Positions 1 to 8,193 of a stretch of DNA of 34,927 bases are shown piece after piece. Position numbers and translations under genes: made by a program. This stretch comes from Anaerolineae bacterium (lineage in GTDB: Bacteria; Chloroflexota; Anaerolineae; Aggregatilineales; Phototrophicaceae). Positions within the stretch are counted from its first letter, which is position 1. Each line of letters opens with the position of its first letter. The notes below the pieces were generated by a model, which did no database searches, had not been told where the DNA came from, and saw nothing but the letters and a program-made list of their open reading frames with translations. Where the stretch lies: positions 1-34,927 of the forward strand of contig JALOOG010000035.1 in the NCBI GenBank assembly GCA_025454525.1, written 5' to 3'.

Positions 1-5
1 TGCCT

Positions 6-1370
6 TTGCGATCGGATCGGCGGGAATGGGGGGTTGTGGCATTGTTGGCGCTCTCGTTAGCGCTCTTATTGGCCTTGACTCGTCCGGTAATGGCAGGCGA
101 TCCGCGTGAACAAGCGCAAGAAGCGGCGATCACCGAAGCCGAAGAAGACCTCAAGGACATTATCGAAGATGTGACCGCCGATCCCACCTTGACTGAAGAA
201 GAGCGCCAACAACTTCTAGAAGAATTACAAAACGACTTGGAGACGCTCCAAGACGAAAACATCACCCCTGAAGAAGCGTTCGCAACCTTATCCGACGCAC
301 AAGCGCGTCTCCAAGAACAAGCGGATGCGTTGCAACAAGAGGCCCAACTCCAACAAGAAAGCTTAAGTGAAGCGGGCAGCGCCTTACAACAGGGACTCGG
401 ACAACCGGCCACAGAGAGCGCTCCGGCCGCGAGTGCATCGCTTGATCAGATGCAACAAGACCTCGCCTCTGATGAGATGACACAAGCAGAAATGGATCAA
501 TACGCCGATGCTTTAGAACAGGCTGCGGAAGCCCTTGAACAGACCAATCCCGCCCTCGCGGATGCGTTGCGCGATGCTGCTAATGCGCTGCGTGAAGGAG
601 ATGTCGCGGCCGCGCAAGAGGCTTTAGAACGCGCACAAGAGCTTGCCCAAGAAGCGGCCGAATCGGCCGAACAAACGGCTCAAGCTGGTGATCAACTGGC
701 ACAATCTGCCCAACAAGCCGGACAAGCGGCCGATCAGATCGCGCAAGCGGGGCAACCGGGCCAGCCCGGTCAGTCGGGCCAACCCGGATCACCCCAATCG
801 GGTCAAACCGGCCAACCCGGTCAACAAGGCCAGAATGGACAAACCAATGAATCCGGTAGTGGTTCACAAGGCCAAGAAGGCGGTGAAAGTGGGCAAGGCA
901 ATCAAGGCAGTCCGAATGGCAACCCGGCCAATAACCGCGGACAAAACAACAGCGGACAAGGGGCGGGTCAATCCGGCAGTCAATCTGGCGCAAGCGCGGG
1001 AGGGGCGGGCGACGGGGAAGGCGATCCAGCGGGCAATACCAGTGGGGGCGGTGAACGTGATCCGAATGAAACCAGCGGGGATAATAACCCAGACGGTGAA
1101 GGTCAACGACAATACGAAGAGATCTACGCGCCCGAATTTATCGGCGGTGAAGGCAACACAGATATTCAACTCAACGCTGATCCTTCTGCTGCACCCTTAC
1201 AAGAAGGTGATTTTAGCGAAAATCCAACCGGAACTTCCGTGATTCCTTATAACGAAGTATTCGGAGAATATGCCGACTCCGCTAATCGCGCTTTGGATCA
1301 AGATTATATCCCGTTGGGGATGCGTGATGTGATCCGCGATTATTTCTCCTCGTTAGATCCCGCCCGTTAA
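6..1370 (+). CDS. Secreted/membrane coiled-coil, Q/G/S-rich protein, probably 5'-truncated
   Basis: The frame is open to the left window edge, so the TTG at 6 may be internal and the true start may lie outside. Residues about 8-30 form a hydrophobic segment ending at VMAGDP, which would act as a signal peptide or the last of several membrane helices. Residues about 35-240 are a Glu/Gln/Ala-rich predicted coiled coil. Residues about 245-365 are low-complexity repeats of Gly-Gln-Pro/Ser. The C-terminus (IPYNEVFGEYADSANRAL followed by IPLGMRDVIRDYF) is well ordered, and I recall similar endings in membrane proteins beside MoxR ATPase/DUF58/VWA operons of Chloroflexota and Actinobacteria. Function is unknown. 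A hairpin terminator follows directly. I am confident that it is a gene, less so about the start. Confidence 0.8.
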   Translation: MRSDRREWGVVALLALSLALLLALTRPVMAGDPREQAQEAAITEAEEDLKDIIEDVTADPTLTEEERQQLLEELQNDLETLQDENITPEEAFATLSDAQARLQEQADALQQEAQLQQESLSEAGSALQQGLGQPATESAPAASASLDQMQQDLASDEMTQAEMDQYADALEQAAEALEQTNPALADALRDAANALREGDVAAAQEALERAQELAQEAAESAEQTAQAGDQLAQSAQQAGQAADQIAQAGQPGQPGQSGQPGSPQSGQTGQPGQQGQNGQTNESGSGSQGQEGGESGQGNQGSPNGNPANNRGQNNSGQGAGQSGSQSGASAGGAGDGEGDPAGNTSGGGERDPNETSGDNNPDGEGQRQYEEIYAPEFIGGEGNTDIQLNADPSAAPLQEGDFSENPTGTSVIPYNEVFGEYADSANRALDQDYIPLGMRDVIRDYFSSLDPAR

Positions 1371-1378
1371 AGTGGATC

Positions 1379-1412
1379 GGGGATGATCGGGTGATCATCC
1401 CCGTGACGTTTT
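1379..1412. terminator. Bidirectional hairpin terminator between convergent genes
   Basis: A perfect 10-bp stem, GGGGATGATC (1379-1388) with GATCATCCCC (1393-1402), closes a 4-nt loop. A run of four T follows at 1409-1412. It sits between two convergent genes ending at 1370 and 1415. Confidence 0.7.
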
Positions 1413-1414
1413 GG

Positions 1415-2620
1415 CTAAGCATTCACCGGAGCGCGCATCCGTAAGATCACCTCATGCAAGATCAAGATCATGACGTTGGCGATCACCAAGATCACCGCGA
1501 TCATCTGTAACGAGATCGTGGCCGAAAAAGTGGCCGTGATCGCGGGTAAGACTGCTCCACCGATCGCAGCAGCGCTCACCTGAAAGCCGATGCTGTTGGC
1601 AATATGACGCTCTCCCACGCGCTCCACTGTGGATGAGATCAACGCAGGGAAAGTCGGTGCGAACGCGAACCCGATCACCCCTAGCGCGATCACATTTGCG
1701 ATCGGGAACGGATTCCACCAGAATAACCCGGCCGCGAACACCGCGCCGATCATGCTAATGCGTAAAAAGGTGATCGTGTCCAAGTAGCGCGAGATAAAAC
1801 CGGCCGCGATCCGCCCGAAAGTGAACATGCCCCAATACACCGATAACCAGATTCCAGCCGTTTCTGGGGCGATTCCCCGTGCTTCGGTCAGCAGGGTATA
1901 GGAAAATTGGCCGGCGGTGACTTCAACGCCAGTATAGAGGAAAAAGATCGCGATCCCCAACCAGACGGCGGGCAAACGAAGCGTTTGGGTTAAGGGGACA
2001 TGCGGTAGGTGTTCTGATTCTGGTGCATCGGTAGAGGTTTTGGTCTGTTTGCCAGTTTTCCAACGATCCGCGGTGAGGAAAAAAGTCAGCGCTAAGCTGA
2101 ATTGTAAACCCGCGATGATCGCATACCCCCACCGCCACGACGCATCAAGGCTTAATACGGTGGTCATGATCAACGGGCCTAAGGTCGTGCCAACACCATA
2201 AAAGGCATGAAGCCAAAACATCAACGCGGGAGGATAGTTGGCATCCACATAGGTATTGATGCCCGCGTCGATTGCACCGCCGCCCGCCCCGGCAAACACG
2301 CCTAACAACACGATCCAGATCCACGCCGGGGCCAAAGTATACCCAGTGAGCGCCAACCCGGTGATGAAACAACTCAAGGCCAACAAACGCCCTACACCGA
2401 TCCGGGCCACAATCGGCGCGCTCAAAGCACTAGAGATCAAGTAACCGGTGGTCGCACTGACAAATAACCACTTGATGTCATCTAACGAGATCTGAAACGT
2501 CTCGCGAATCGACGGGTTAGCGACTCCTAAGACCCCATCCGGTAGCCCAAGACTGATAAACCCTAAAAACGCGATCACCACCAACAATATTTCGGGCCGA
2601 ATCCGTAACTTCATCCGCAC
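1415..2620 (-). CDS. MFS transporter
   Basis: A 401-residue hydrophobic protein with about 12 predicted membrane helices in two halves, the usual length for the major facilitator superfamily. The N-terminus has the FISLGLPDGVLGVANPSIRE pattern, which I associate with the FucP/sugar-porter-like branch of MFS proteins. A hydrophilic central loop (about residues 190-210) separates the halves. It would exchange a small solute across the cytoplasmic membrane by proton coupling; the substrate cannot be read from the sequence. The GTG at 2620 lies 5 nt after an AAAGG ribosome site; an in-frame ATG at 2614 is the alternative. It is alone on this strand, with DUF4291 behind it after about 95 bases. 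Confidence 0.88.
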   Translation of the reverse strand: MRMKLRIRPEILLVVIAFLGFISLGLPDGVLGVANPSIRETFQISLDDIKWLFVSATTGYLISSALSAPIVARIGVGRLLALSCFITGLALTGYTLAPAWIWIVLLGVFAGAGGGAIDAGINTYVDANYPPALMFWLHAFYGVGTTLGPLIMTTVLSLDASWRWGYAIIAGLQFSLALTFFLTADRWKTGKQTKTSTDAPESEHLPHVPLTQTLRLPAVWLGIAIFFLYTGVEVTAGQFSYTLLTEARGIAPETAGIWLSVYWGMFTFGRIAAGFISRYLDTITFLRISMIGAVFAAGLFWWNPFPIANVIALGVIGFAFAPTFPALISSTVERVGERHIANSIGFQVSAAAIGGAVLPAITATFSATISLQMIAVILVIANVMILILHEVILRMRAPVNA

Positions 2621-2715
2621 ACATGCCTTTAATAGCGCTAAAATTCAAGGCTGATTGTGCCATAGACTCGTCTCAAAAACATCTCAATAAATAAAGAGGT
2701 AACGTTAATCCAGAT

Positions 2716-3330
2716 TTAGTGAGGTGAATACACGCGCTCTTGTGGCACAATCAAGCGATCCCAGTGGGATCGGGCGCGATAAGCTGCTTGGGTGCGTACA
2801 AAGTCGGTGATGTCCTCTAGGTGCGTGATCCAACCGTTTTGAGCAAAGGCACGTAGCGTCTCGCCACGGAGTCCCAATTGTACCGCACGCCGTGTTTGTC
2901 GCACATCGGCCGCATCATAATCGGGATCCCATTGTACCCGTACCTCTGAAGTCGCAAGGGCCGCTTTCCATGCTGACTCATCCGGATAGCAATCCTCCTG
3001 AAAATGTGACGGGACGGCCGCTATTAGGATCTGATCAAACCGCACCCGATCTAACCAGATCGCTAACACACGCTCTTGTCCCGGAAGCCCTTTCGCCCAC
3101 TCACAACGGTGCATCATCCATAAAAAATTTGGCTTGATCCACGACATACGATTTAAACTGTAATGTGGCCCGCCGAAACGCCCTTCACGCACCGCATCAG
3201 CAGCGATCAGCGGATTAAAGGCCTGATACACCACGATCGTTTGATCGTCGTATTGCGCGATCACTTGTGATCCCGACGCGGGATAATGCGGCGCTTGCTC
3301 TAAATAAGGAACGGTGATCAATCGGGACAT
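2716..3330 (-). CDS. DUF4291 domain-containing protein
   Basis: A 204-residue soluble protein matching the DUF4291 pattern along nearly its full length: IVVYQAFNP near residue 31, GRFGGPHYSLNRMSWIKPNF near residues 51-70, then LWMMHRCEWA and QERVLAIWLDR. DUF4291 proteins are widespread in bacteria and some eukaryotes and have no established biochemical role. The ATG at 3330 has a clear GGAGG site 7 nt upstream. It is transcribed leftward ahead of the MFS gene, and its 5' side borders the AT-rich islet. The family call is firm; the function is unknown. Confidence 0.85.
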   Translation of the reverse strand: MSRLITVPYLEQAPHYPASGSQVIAQYDDQTIVVYQAFNPLIAADAVREGRFGGPHYSLNRMSWIKPNFLWMMHRCEWAKGLPGQERVLAIWLDRVRFDQILIAAVPSHFQEDCYPDESAWKAALATSEVRVQWDPDYDAADVRQTRRAVQLGLRGETLRAFAQNGWITHLEDITDFVRTQAAYRARSHWDRLIVPQERVYSPH

Positions 3331-3407
3331 TGAACCTCCATTTGCTCAGTAAAATCATTCTTACTTTTATAATTCTAACAATGTAGAAACAATAACAGTA
3401 ATAGCTA

Positions 3408-3436
3408 TTGAGGTTTAAGGAATTGACAAGTATAAT
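3408..3436 (+). promoter_or_regulatory. Sigma-70-type promoter for the two secreted-protein genes
   Basis: TTGAGG (3408-3413), 17-bp spacer, perfect TATAAT (3431-3436). An overlapping alternative is TTGACA (3423-3428), 16 bp, TACATT (3445-3450). Either would transcribe the gene starting at 3512. Confidence 0.6.
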
Positions 3437-3511
3437 TTTTTTGGTACATTGATAGAAGTTGAACTATTTCTTAAGTAGCTTGATTTTTGTCCATTAGTTG
3501 GAGATTTTAAG

Positions 3512-4372
3512 ATGAAACCCCATAAATTTTTGTCAATTCTGATATCTGCCATGTGTTTGACTCTTGGCATTGGCCTAGGATACCAAGTTTTAACCAACCT
3601 AGCGCAGGGCGATCTTATCCCTATGCCCTCAGGGGAAGCAACTCCTGTTCAAATGACAAAAGCGGAATATAGTCAACATTTGTTTGTTACTGAGCGATTA
3701 CCCTTATACGAGGCTGCGATCAATGAAAGTCAACGCATTGTATATGCGCTTGATTCCTCACTAGTTTCGGATAATCTGTTAATTGCGCCGAAAAATTTAC
3801 AGGGTATTTTCCCACAATTGTTGATTGTGGGATCACAAGCAGAATTGAGCGCATTACATGAACAAGCACCCATCCAAGGCATGATTATCCATGTTTCAGC
3901 CTTAACTTGGATCGAGATGAGTTGGGTACAATACCATTATTTAAATGGTATGCCGGTGCTGAGTATTGATATGAGTTTTGGACAACATGCTCAAATTACT
4001 GGAGATTATTGTGGATATCCTGTGACTGAGCAAACTGCACATGGAAACGCTTTTACATGGGATCCTCGATATGCCGGGGTAATGGGTCATACCACTATTA
4101 ATTCATATTGGTTATTTTACCCAGCTAATCCTGAACAACGGCAAACATATGCGAGTTATCTAGCAGGTGAATGTGAATTACGAACGGGTGGCGTAGGAGG
4201 GTATTTAAGTGCAGGAAACGGCGCAAGTTTCATTCGCACTCAAGAAGATCTACCTCTTTTAATTGAGACGATTCGAACAACTGCCGCTACAATTGCGGTA
4301 GAGTTGGCTCTTGGACCAGCCGAAGAGCAGTTTGAGGCACGCTGGCAAGCTTATCTTGCAGGAGATAATTAA
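3512..4372 (+). CDS. Secreted protein of unknown function
   Basis: 286 residues. The N-terminus has a basic stretch and a hydrophobic core (FLSILISAMCLTLGIGLGYQ) that looks like a signal peptide or membrane anchor; the remainder is soluble and would be extracytoplasmic. I do not recognise the family. The mature part is a mixed globular domain with scattered aromatic residues and two cysteines (in DYCGYP and GECELR) that could form a disulfide. The ATG has GGAG 8 nt upstream. The gene is AT-rich compared with its neighbours, and it ends one base before the start of the next gene, so the two are probably co-expressed and may act together. Confidence 0.72.
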   Translation: MKPHKFLSILISAMCLTLGIGLGYQVLTNLAQGDLIPMPSGEATPVQMTKAEYSQHLFVTERLPLYEAAINESQRIVYALDSSLVSDNLLIAPKNLQGIFPQLLIVGSQAELSALHEQAPIQGMIIHVSALTWIEMSWVQYHYLNGMPVLSIDMSFGQHAQITGDYCGYPVTEQTAHGNAFTWDPRYAGVMGHTTINSYWLFYPANPEQRQTYASYLAGECELRTGGVGGYLSAGNGASFIRTQEDLPLLIETIRTTAATIAVELALGPAEEQFEARWQAYLAGDN

Positions 4373-4373
4373 A

Positions 4374-4862
4374 ATGTCACCTCTAAAAAGAAACATCCTC
4401 CTCTTTGTGATTGGAATAATGGTAGGAAGTATTTCTTCATTTGTATCGTATGCGGAATATTATCAGGTTTGCTTTGGTGGGAATCCATTAGGCAATTGCC
4501 CTGCGCCTTACCTAGTAGATGTCAATACTGACTTATTGCAGGGGAGTAGCGTGGAAACCATTGCTTCTACATATACAAATGGTATTGTAGATAGTATTTT
4601 AACCAGATCCCGCGCTTGGAGGTTGGGGCAGTGCTTTTGGGAAAATCAAGCCACTCGCAATTGTACTAACAACAATTGCAACTCTAATACAAATGTTATA
4701 ATTAGCCCGTTTCCCTTTAACTCTAATTACGTAACCACGCTCCATAGAGCAAATTACGGTGTTACTTCAACTAATAACGTTTTCACAAGTCGAAATGGGA
4801 CTCACTCATCAGGTGGTTGGTTCCATGGGACAAATCACAAACCACTTAGCTGTCCATTCTGA
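4374..4862 (+). CDS. Small secreted Asn/Cys-rich protein, unknown function
   Basis: The longest open frame runs from 4311, but the ATG at 4374 is preferred: it follows the previous stop by one base and has GGAG 10 nt upstream, giving 162 residues. Residues 1-25 are a hydrophobic signal or anchor (ILLFVIGIMVGSISSFVSYA). The rest is rich in Asn, Thr, Ser, with Cys at CFGG, NCPAP, QCFW, NCTNNNCN and the terminal SCPF, suggesting disulfides in an exported protein. I do not recognise it. Its close spacing with the upstream secreted protein suggests a two-gene unit. A bacteriocin-like or surface role is possible but unsupported. Confidence 0.62.
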   Translation: MSPLKRNILLFVIGIMVGSISSFVSYAEYYQVCFGGNPLGNCPAPYLVDVNTDLLQGSSVETIASTYTNGIVDSILTRSRAWRLGQCFWENQATRNCTNNNCNSNTNVIISPFPFNSNYVTTLHRANYGVTSTNNVFTSRNGTHSSGGWFHGTNHKPLSCPF

Positions 4863-4873
4863 CAAATGAGTAA

Positions 4874-4900
4874 ATAGGCGTAAAAACACCTTACGCCTAT
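4874..4900. terminator. Bidirectional hairpin terminator
   Basis: A perfect 10-bp stem, ATAGGCGTAA (4874-4883) with TTACGCCTAT (4891-4900), and a 7-nt loop. A T-rich stretch (CGTTCTTT) follows on the plus strand. It lies between genes converging from 4862 and 4912. Confidence 0.7.
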
Positions 4901-4911
4901 CGTTCTTTCAA

Positions 4912-5334
4912 TTACCTAGGTTTTTCTTCAGCGAGGCGAGCGTAAGCGTTTTGCCATAACGACTCGGTACGCATGTATTTGTTGATCTTGATGTCCGCAA
5001 ATTTGGGGAGTAGCTTGGCCATCATCAATGCTAGATCTGACCAGCGTTCGCTAAAGATCAAATCTTTTAGCTCATCGGCGGCCTGCCCGGCCCACATCCA
5101 CCGTTGGCGAAATTCTTCTGCCTTCATCCAATAATCGCGTTTTTCCCACGCTTTCGATGATTCTTCAATGCCTTCATCGATCTCACGTAAACAAAAGACC
5201 AATTGCGCTAACATATCTTTGGCTTCGCTGTCGATTTCGCCTTTTTGACTTAAACGACGCAACAACTCGGCCGCGCTTCGCATCTGGTAATTCCGGCGTT
5301 TACCGGGGTTATCGGTGTTAATGACTCGGCTCAT
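4912..5334 (-). CDS. Conserved hypothetical helical protein, last gene of a three-gene operon
   Basis: 140 residues, soluble, predicted almost entirely helical, rich in charged residues and tryptophan (RQRWMWAGQAADELKDL). No signal peptide or membrane segment and no catalytic motif that I can identify. The start at 5334 has AGAGGAAAG upstream at good spacing. It follows the preceding gene on the same strand after 25 bases, so it is probably part of an operon with the two winged-helix-like proteins upstream. I do not recognise the family; I guess that it is a lineage-restricted protein of Chloroflexota. Confidence 0.7.
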   Translation of the reverse strand: MSRVINTDNPGKRRNYQMRSAAELLRRLSQKGEIDSEAKDMLAQLVFCLREIDEGIEESSKAWEKRDYWMKAEEFRQRWMWAGQAADELKDLIFSERWSDLALMMAKLLPKFADIKINKYMRTESLWQNAYARLAEEKPR

Positions 5335-5359
5335 GAATAGACTTTCCTCTGGTTACGTA

Positions 5360-5800
5360 TCAACCGCCAAGATACGGCTTGATACCCTTATAAATAGTCG
5401 TCCCCCCCAACGTCCGCACGATCGTCTTGGCATCGCGGCCCGTGATCGCGGCTAATTCATGCGCGGAGAGGGGGTGATTGTTGTTCTGTAAAAACACCCG
5501 GAAGATGCTATCCACTAGGGAAATATCCTTGGTGATAAATTGCGGATGTTCAGCGGCCACACGGATCGCTAAGTGTAATTCGTCTAACGGGCTAACCTCA
5601 CCCGTGTGCGGGTCAATATAATCAATGGCACGGATCTCCGCCGCGTTGGCCAATTGTTCACGGCGTTCGTGCGGCAAATGGCTTAACAAGTACACGCGCA
5701 GATCTTCCCCCGGAGTCCGCTCCCACCAGTCATAATCGATATGAAATTTTGTGTCGAGTGTCGGTTTGATCAAGGTGCTGGGTTTTCCGGGGATCGACAT
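5360..5800 (-). CDS. Hypothetical protein with C-terminal winged-helix-like segment
   Basis: The open frame extends to 5848, but the ATG at 5800 has an AAGGAAG ribosome site 7 nt upstream and avoids overlap with the previous gene, so 146 residues are annotated. The N-terminal half contains a patterned segment (YDWWERTPGEDLRVYLLSHL). The C-terminal 50 residues (LVDSIFRVFLQNNNHPLSAH, then ELAAITGRDAKTIVRTLGG) resemble a helix-turn-helix of winged-helix type. This would fit a nucleic-acid-binding or regulatory role, which is inference only. It sits between two other uncharacterised genes of the same operon. Confidence 0.72.
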   Translation of the reverse strand: MSIPGKPSTLIKPTLDTKFHIDYDWWERTPGEDLRVYLLSHLPHERREQLANAAEIRAIDYIDPHTGEVSPLDELHLAIRVAAEHPQFITKDISLVDSIFRVFLQNNNHPLSAHELAAITGRDAKTIVRTLGGTTIYKGIKPYLGG

Positions 5801-5826
5801 GGCTATACTTCCTTCATTGAGACAGA

Positions 5827-7398
5827 TTAAGACTCGGCCAAACGCCAATAATGCCCGCCCACATTTTCAAAATCGGGGTTGGCATTGAGGGTGGCTAATA
5901 ACGGCCCGGGCGGACAACGGCGGATCACGTTCACTGCTGCGTATAAGGTCTTGGCGTGAACCGTCGCTTGTGGGGTGAGTTTGCCCAACGCGGGGATCAA
6001 CATTTTGATGATCCCGACAAGGGTTTTACGCTGTTGGTGTAACAATTGGATCGATTGATCCAGTCCAGTAAGGTCATCAACCCCGATCAGCATGAGATCA
6101 TCAAATTCGACTCCGATCGGCCGTTTGTGGTCATCAAACACCCATTGATCACCTTTCGGCACGATCAAGCGGACGTATTCACTACGGGGGCGATGTTCTG
6201 GTAATACCAATAACACCTTACCCGGTTCATCGCTTTGACGCACTTTGACATAACCGCCCATTGGCACTTTATGTTTCAGATAAAACTCATTGAGTCCATA
6301 AACATAATGTTCCCGATGCACCACCCAACCGACATACTCTTCCCCGTCTTGCGCGTCGATCAAGGTGACATAGATTCGAGGGGCGCGGCGGGCTGTGGGG
6401 AAAATTTGACGGGTTTGTAGGTTTAAGGGTAGGGTGCCGGCCCGGCGATGTGGATAGATCAGGGTAAAGGTCGCTTCGGTAAGTTTTTCGGTGGGTTTGA
6501 GGTTCAATTGTGAGAGTTCATCGGCGATCTCTAGCTCTAAGGAGACCATTTCCGGCGTTAAGCCACTGCGATCGTAATCAATTGCGGTATAACGCAACGG
6601 TGCGGGGATCTGTCGCACGCTTTCCGGTTCACGCCGCACCAGATACCATAACACCGTGCCGGCCGGCCCGACCTCATCAAAGCGATCATCGTCTTTGAGG
6701 ACATAATTGAGCGAAAAGACCTGTAACGACATTGGAGAATTGCTAATTCCACCAATCTGATCGAGGATGTCTTGGGTGGTGAGCGGTTTTCCTTCGGCCA
6801 TCTCTAACACCGCTTCTACGAGGTTTAAATGGCCTTCATTGACCGGTAAGATCAATTCACGCGGAAACCATTGCCGGGCGACATACACCAGATCATCGGA
6901 CTCTAACAGGTGCTGCTCCAACTGTTCGATGATGTCCTCACCGAATTGCGCGATCACTTCTTCGGCCTGAAATTCATTCGTGCCGGGCAAAGGTTCCGAC
7001 TCTTGATCTTCTTGGGACAACTTATGCGGCGCGATCAGATCCATGGCAAATTCCCGGCGCGATTGATCGCTATCAAACTGGACGCTGATCACTTTAAACG
7101 GGCCGTAGCTGGGATTATGGCCTTCGCGAACGTCCTCCACGGTGGCGGTAGCAAATTTCAAGGCGGGAAAGATCACCCGTTGACCGATCTCATACACTTC
7201 GGCGGGGTTATAGATGCGTGCGCTGCGATAGTGTTCACGCAAGGCCACCGCTTCGGTTTCCAACTGGCGACCTACAAGCTCAAATGCCAAGTCTCGGCTC
7301 GTCATCGGGATCTCGCGTTCAAGCATCAGGTTGATCAAATAATCGATATGTTCGGGGGTGACAGTTAAATTGTTTGCCCACTGACGGATCGAGACCAT
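5827..7398 (-). CDS. Large hypothetical protein with repeated HARE-HTH-like winged-helix segments
   Basis: The frame stays open to 7488, but the ATG at 7398 (MVSIRQWANN) is the likely start because a GGAG lies about 12 nt upstream and the extra N-terminal residues are not protein-like. This gives 523 residues, soluble. Segments near residues 20-45 (EIPMTSRDLAFELV), about 215-275 (KPLTTQDILDQIGG to GTVLWYLVRR) and the C-terminus (NPDFENVGGHYWRL) each look like the helix-turn-helix plus hairpin of HARE-HTH/RNA-polymerase-delta-type domains. The middle (about 340-450) is beta-rich. A DNA- or RNA-polymerase-associated role is inferred. It heads a three-gene leftward operon and is divergent from rpmH. 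Confidence 0.75.
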   Translation of the reverse strand: MVSIRQWANNLTVTPEHIDYLINLMLEREIPMTSRDLAFELVGRQLETEAVALREHYRSARIYNPAEVYEIGQRVIFPALKFATATVEDVREGHNPSYGPFKVISVQFDSDQSRREFAMDLIAPHKLSQEDQESEPLPGTNEFQAEEVIAQFGEDIIEQLEQHLLESDDLVYVARQWFPRELILPVNEGHLNLVEAVLEMAEGKPLTTQDILDQIGGISNSPMSLQVFSLNYVLKDDDRFDEVGPAGTVLWYLVRREPESVRQIPAPLRYTAIDYDRSGLTPEMVSLELEIADELSQLNLKPTEKLTEATFTLIYPHRRAGTLPLNLQTRQIFPTARRAPRIYVTLIDAQDGEEYVGWVVHREHYVYGLNEFYLKHKVPMGGYVKVRQSDEPGKVLLVLPEHRPRSEYVRLIVPKGDQWVFDDHKRPIGVEFDDLMLIGVDDLTGLDQSIQLLHQQRKTLVGIIKMLIPALGKLTPQATVHAKTLYAAVNVIRRCPPGPLLATLNANPDFENVGGHYWRLAES

Positions 7399-7490
7399 AC
7401 GTCGGCACACTCCAAGCACTAGGGGCGAAATTTTCGGATTAATCCAAAGGTGAATTATACCGTGATCGCTAGACTTATGGCAAGGCAACG

Positions 7491-7520
7491 TTGACCGATG
7501 CTAGGATCATCCATTATACT
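7491..7520 (+). promoter_or_regulatory. Promoter for the rpmH-rnpA-yidD operon
   Basis: TTGACC (7491-7496), 18-bp spacer, TATACT (7515-7520), 64 bases before the rpmH start. A 6-bp hairpin (GTAGGA 7546-7551 with TCCTAC 7557-7562) lies in the leader. Confidence 0.65.
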
Positions 7521-7583
7521 AAACGCCTACTGTGATAGAGATCCTGTAGGACTTGATCCTACCGATAAAGAGGAACAGAGCAG

Positions 7584-7763
7584 ATGTCAACCAAACGTAC
7601 TTGGCAACCGAAGATCCGTCGCCGTAAACGGGTGCATGGTTTTCGGCAACGCATGATGACCCACAACGGACGGAAAGTGTTGAAGGCGCGCCGCTTAAAA
7701 GGCCGTCATGTGTTAACCGTGACCCCCAATCATGTCAAAAAGATTGACTGGAACGCACGTTAA
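7584..7763 (+). CDS. rpmH: Ribosomal protein bL34
   Basis: A 59-residue highly basic protein of the 50S ribosomal subunit. The core reads [19 protein letters not shown], then [20 protein letters not shown], matching the invariant L34 pattern (R/K-rich, HGFR.RM...NGRKVL..RR.KGR..L). It carries a C-terminal tail of about 15 residues ([13 protein letters not shown]) beyond the usual end near 44-47 residues. A GAGGAACAGAG ribosome site precedes the ATG. The gene order rpmH-rnpA-yidD-(extra)-yidC-jag is the classical block. dnaA is not immediately upstream: a hypothetical operon is divergent instead. Confidence 0.95.
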   Translation: MSTKRTWQPKIRRRKRVHGFRQRMMTHNGRKVLKARRLKGRHVLTVTPNHVKKIDWNAR

Positions 7764-7780
7764 TGTCGGCCCGCGATCGT

Positions 7781-7810
7781 AAGGGCATAGGCGGAGTATG
7801 CTATGCCCTT
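7781..7810 (+). other. Intergenic stem-loop between rpmH and rnpA
   Basis: A perfect 10-bp stem, AAGGGCATAG (7781-7790) with CTATGCCCTT (7801-7810), and a 10-nt loop. No U-run follows, so it looks like an attenuating or mRNA-processing hairpin rather than a full terminator. It would let rpmH be expressed above rnpA. Confidence 0.55.
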
Positions 7811-7834
7811 GGCGATGCGGAAGGGTAAATCAGT

Positions 7835-8167
7835 GTGGGGCTACCGCGAGAGTTACGGTTAAAACAACCAGAAGATTTTGCGCGGTTACGCGCACAAGGT
7901 CAGACGTATCGCAACCGAGTTTTATTGTTGAATGTGATGCCCAACGGTCTCACCTATAACCGTTATGGTTTGATCACCCCGAAAAAACTCGGCAACGCGG
8001 TGATCCGTAATCGGGTGCGCCGCCTCTTGCGCGAAAGTTTGCGCTATCAGCATCCCCACCTCAAACCCGGTCATGATCTGGCGATCTTAGCGTTTGCAGG
8101 CGCGGTCAAAACCCCGTTAGCCTCCCCACTCGCCGATCTGTTACGTCAAGCCGAATTGTTCGCCTAA
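7835..8167 (+). CDS. rnpA: Ribonuclease P protein component
   Basis: 110 residues, basic, the usual length for RnpA, the protein cofactor that helps the RNase P RNA mature tRNA 5' ends. The signature lies near residues 50-68: TPKKLGNAVIRNRVRRLLRE, where the RNR..R..RE arginines form the RNA-binding RNR motif. The N-terminal LRLKQPEDFARLRAQGQTYR matches the family's F..v...G....... pattern. The start is GTG at 7835 preceded by GGAAGGG. It follows rpmH after a hairpin and precedes yidD by 26 bases, as in most bacteria. Confidence 0.95.
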   Translation: MGLPRELRLKQPEDFARLRAQGQTYRNRVLLLNVMPNGLTYNRYGLITPKKLGNAVIRNRVRRLLRESLRYQHPHLKPGHDLAILAFAGAVKTPLASPLADLLRQAELFA

Positions 8168-8193
8168 GGTCTAAGTAGAAAGCCGCTTGATCC

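Noticed and set aside
580-1242. Overlapping ORFs in other frames of the first gene
   Set aside because: They are by-products of the Gln/Gly-rich low-complexity codons and show basic, unstructured translations without ribosome sites.
4374-4862. Lactococcin 972-like bacteriocin
   Set aside because: Only a loose likeness (Gly/Ser/His-rich, aromatic C-terminal part); no firm motif and no ABC-export or immunity neighbours of that family.
7399-7583. Possible oriC beside rpmH
   Set aside because: rpmH is often next to dnaA/oriC, but here the neighbour is a hypothetical operon and no DnaA-box cluster is visible in the gap.
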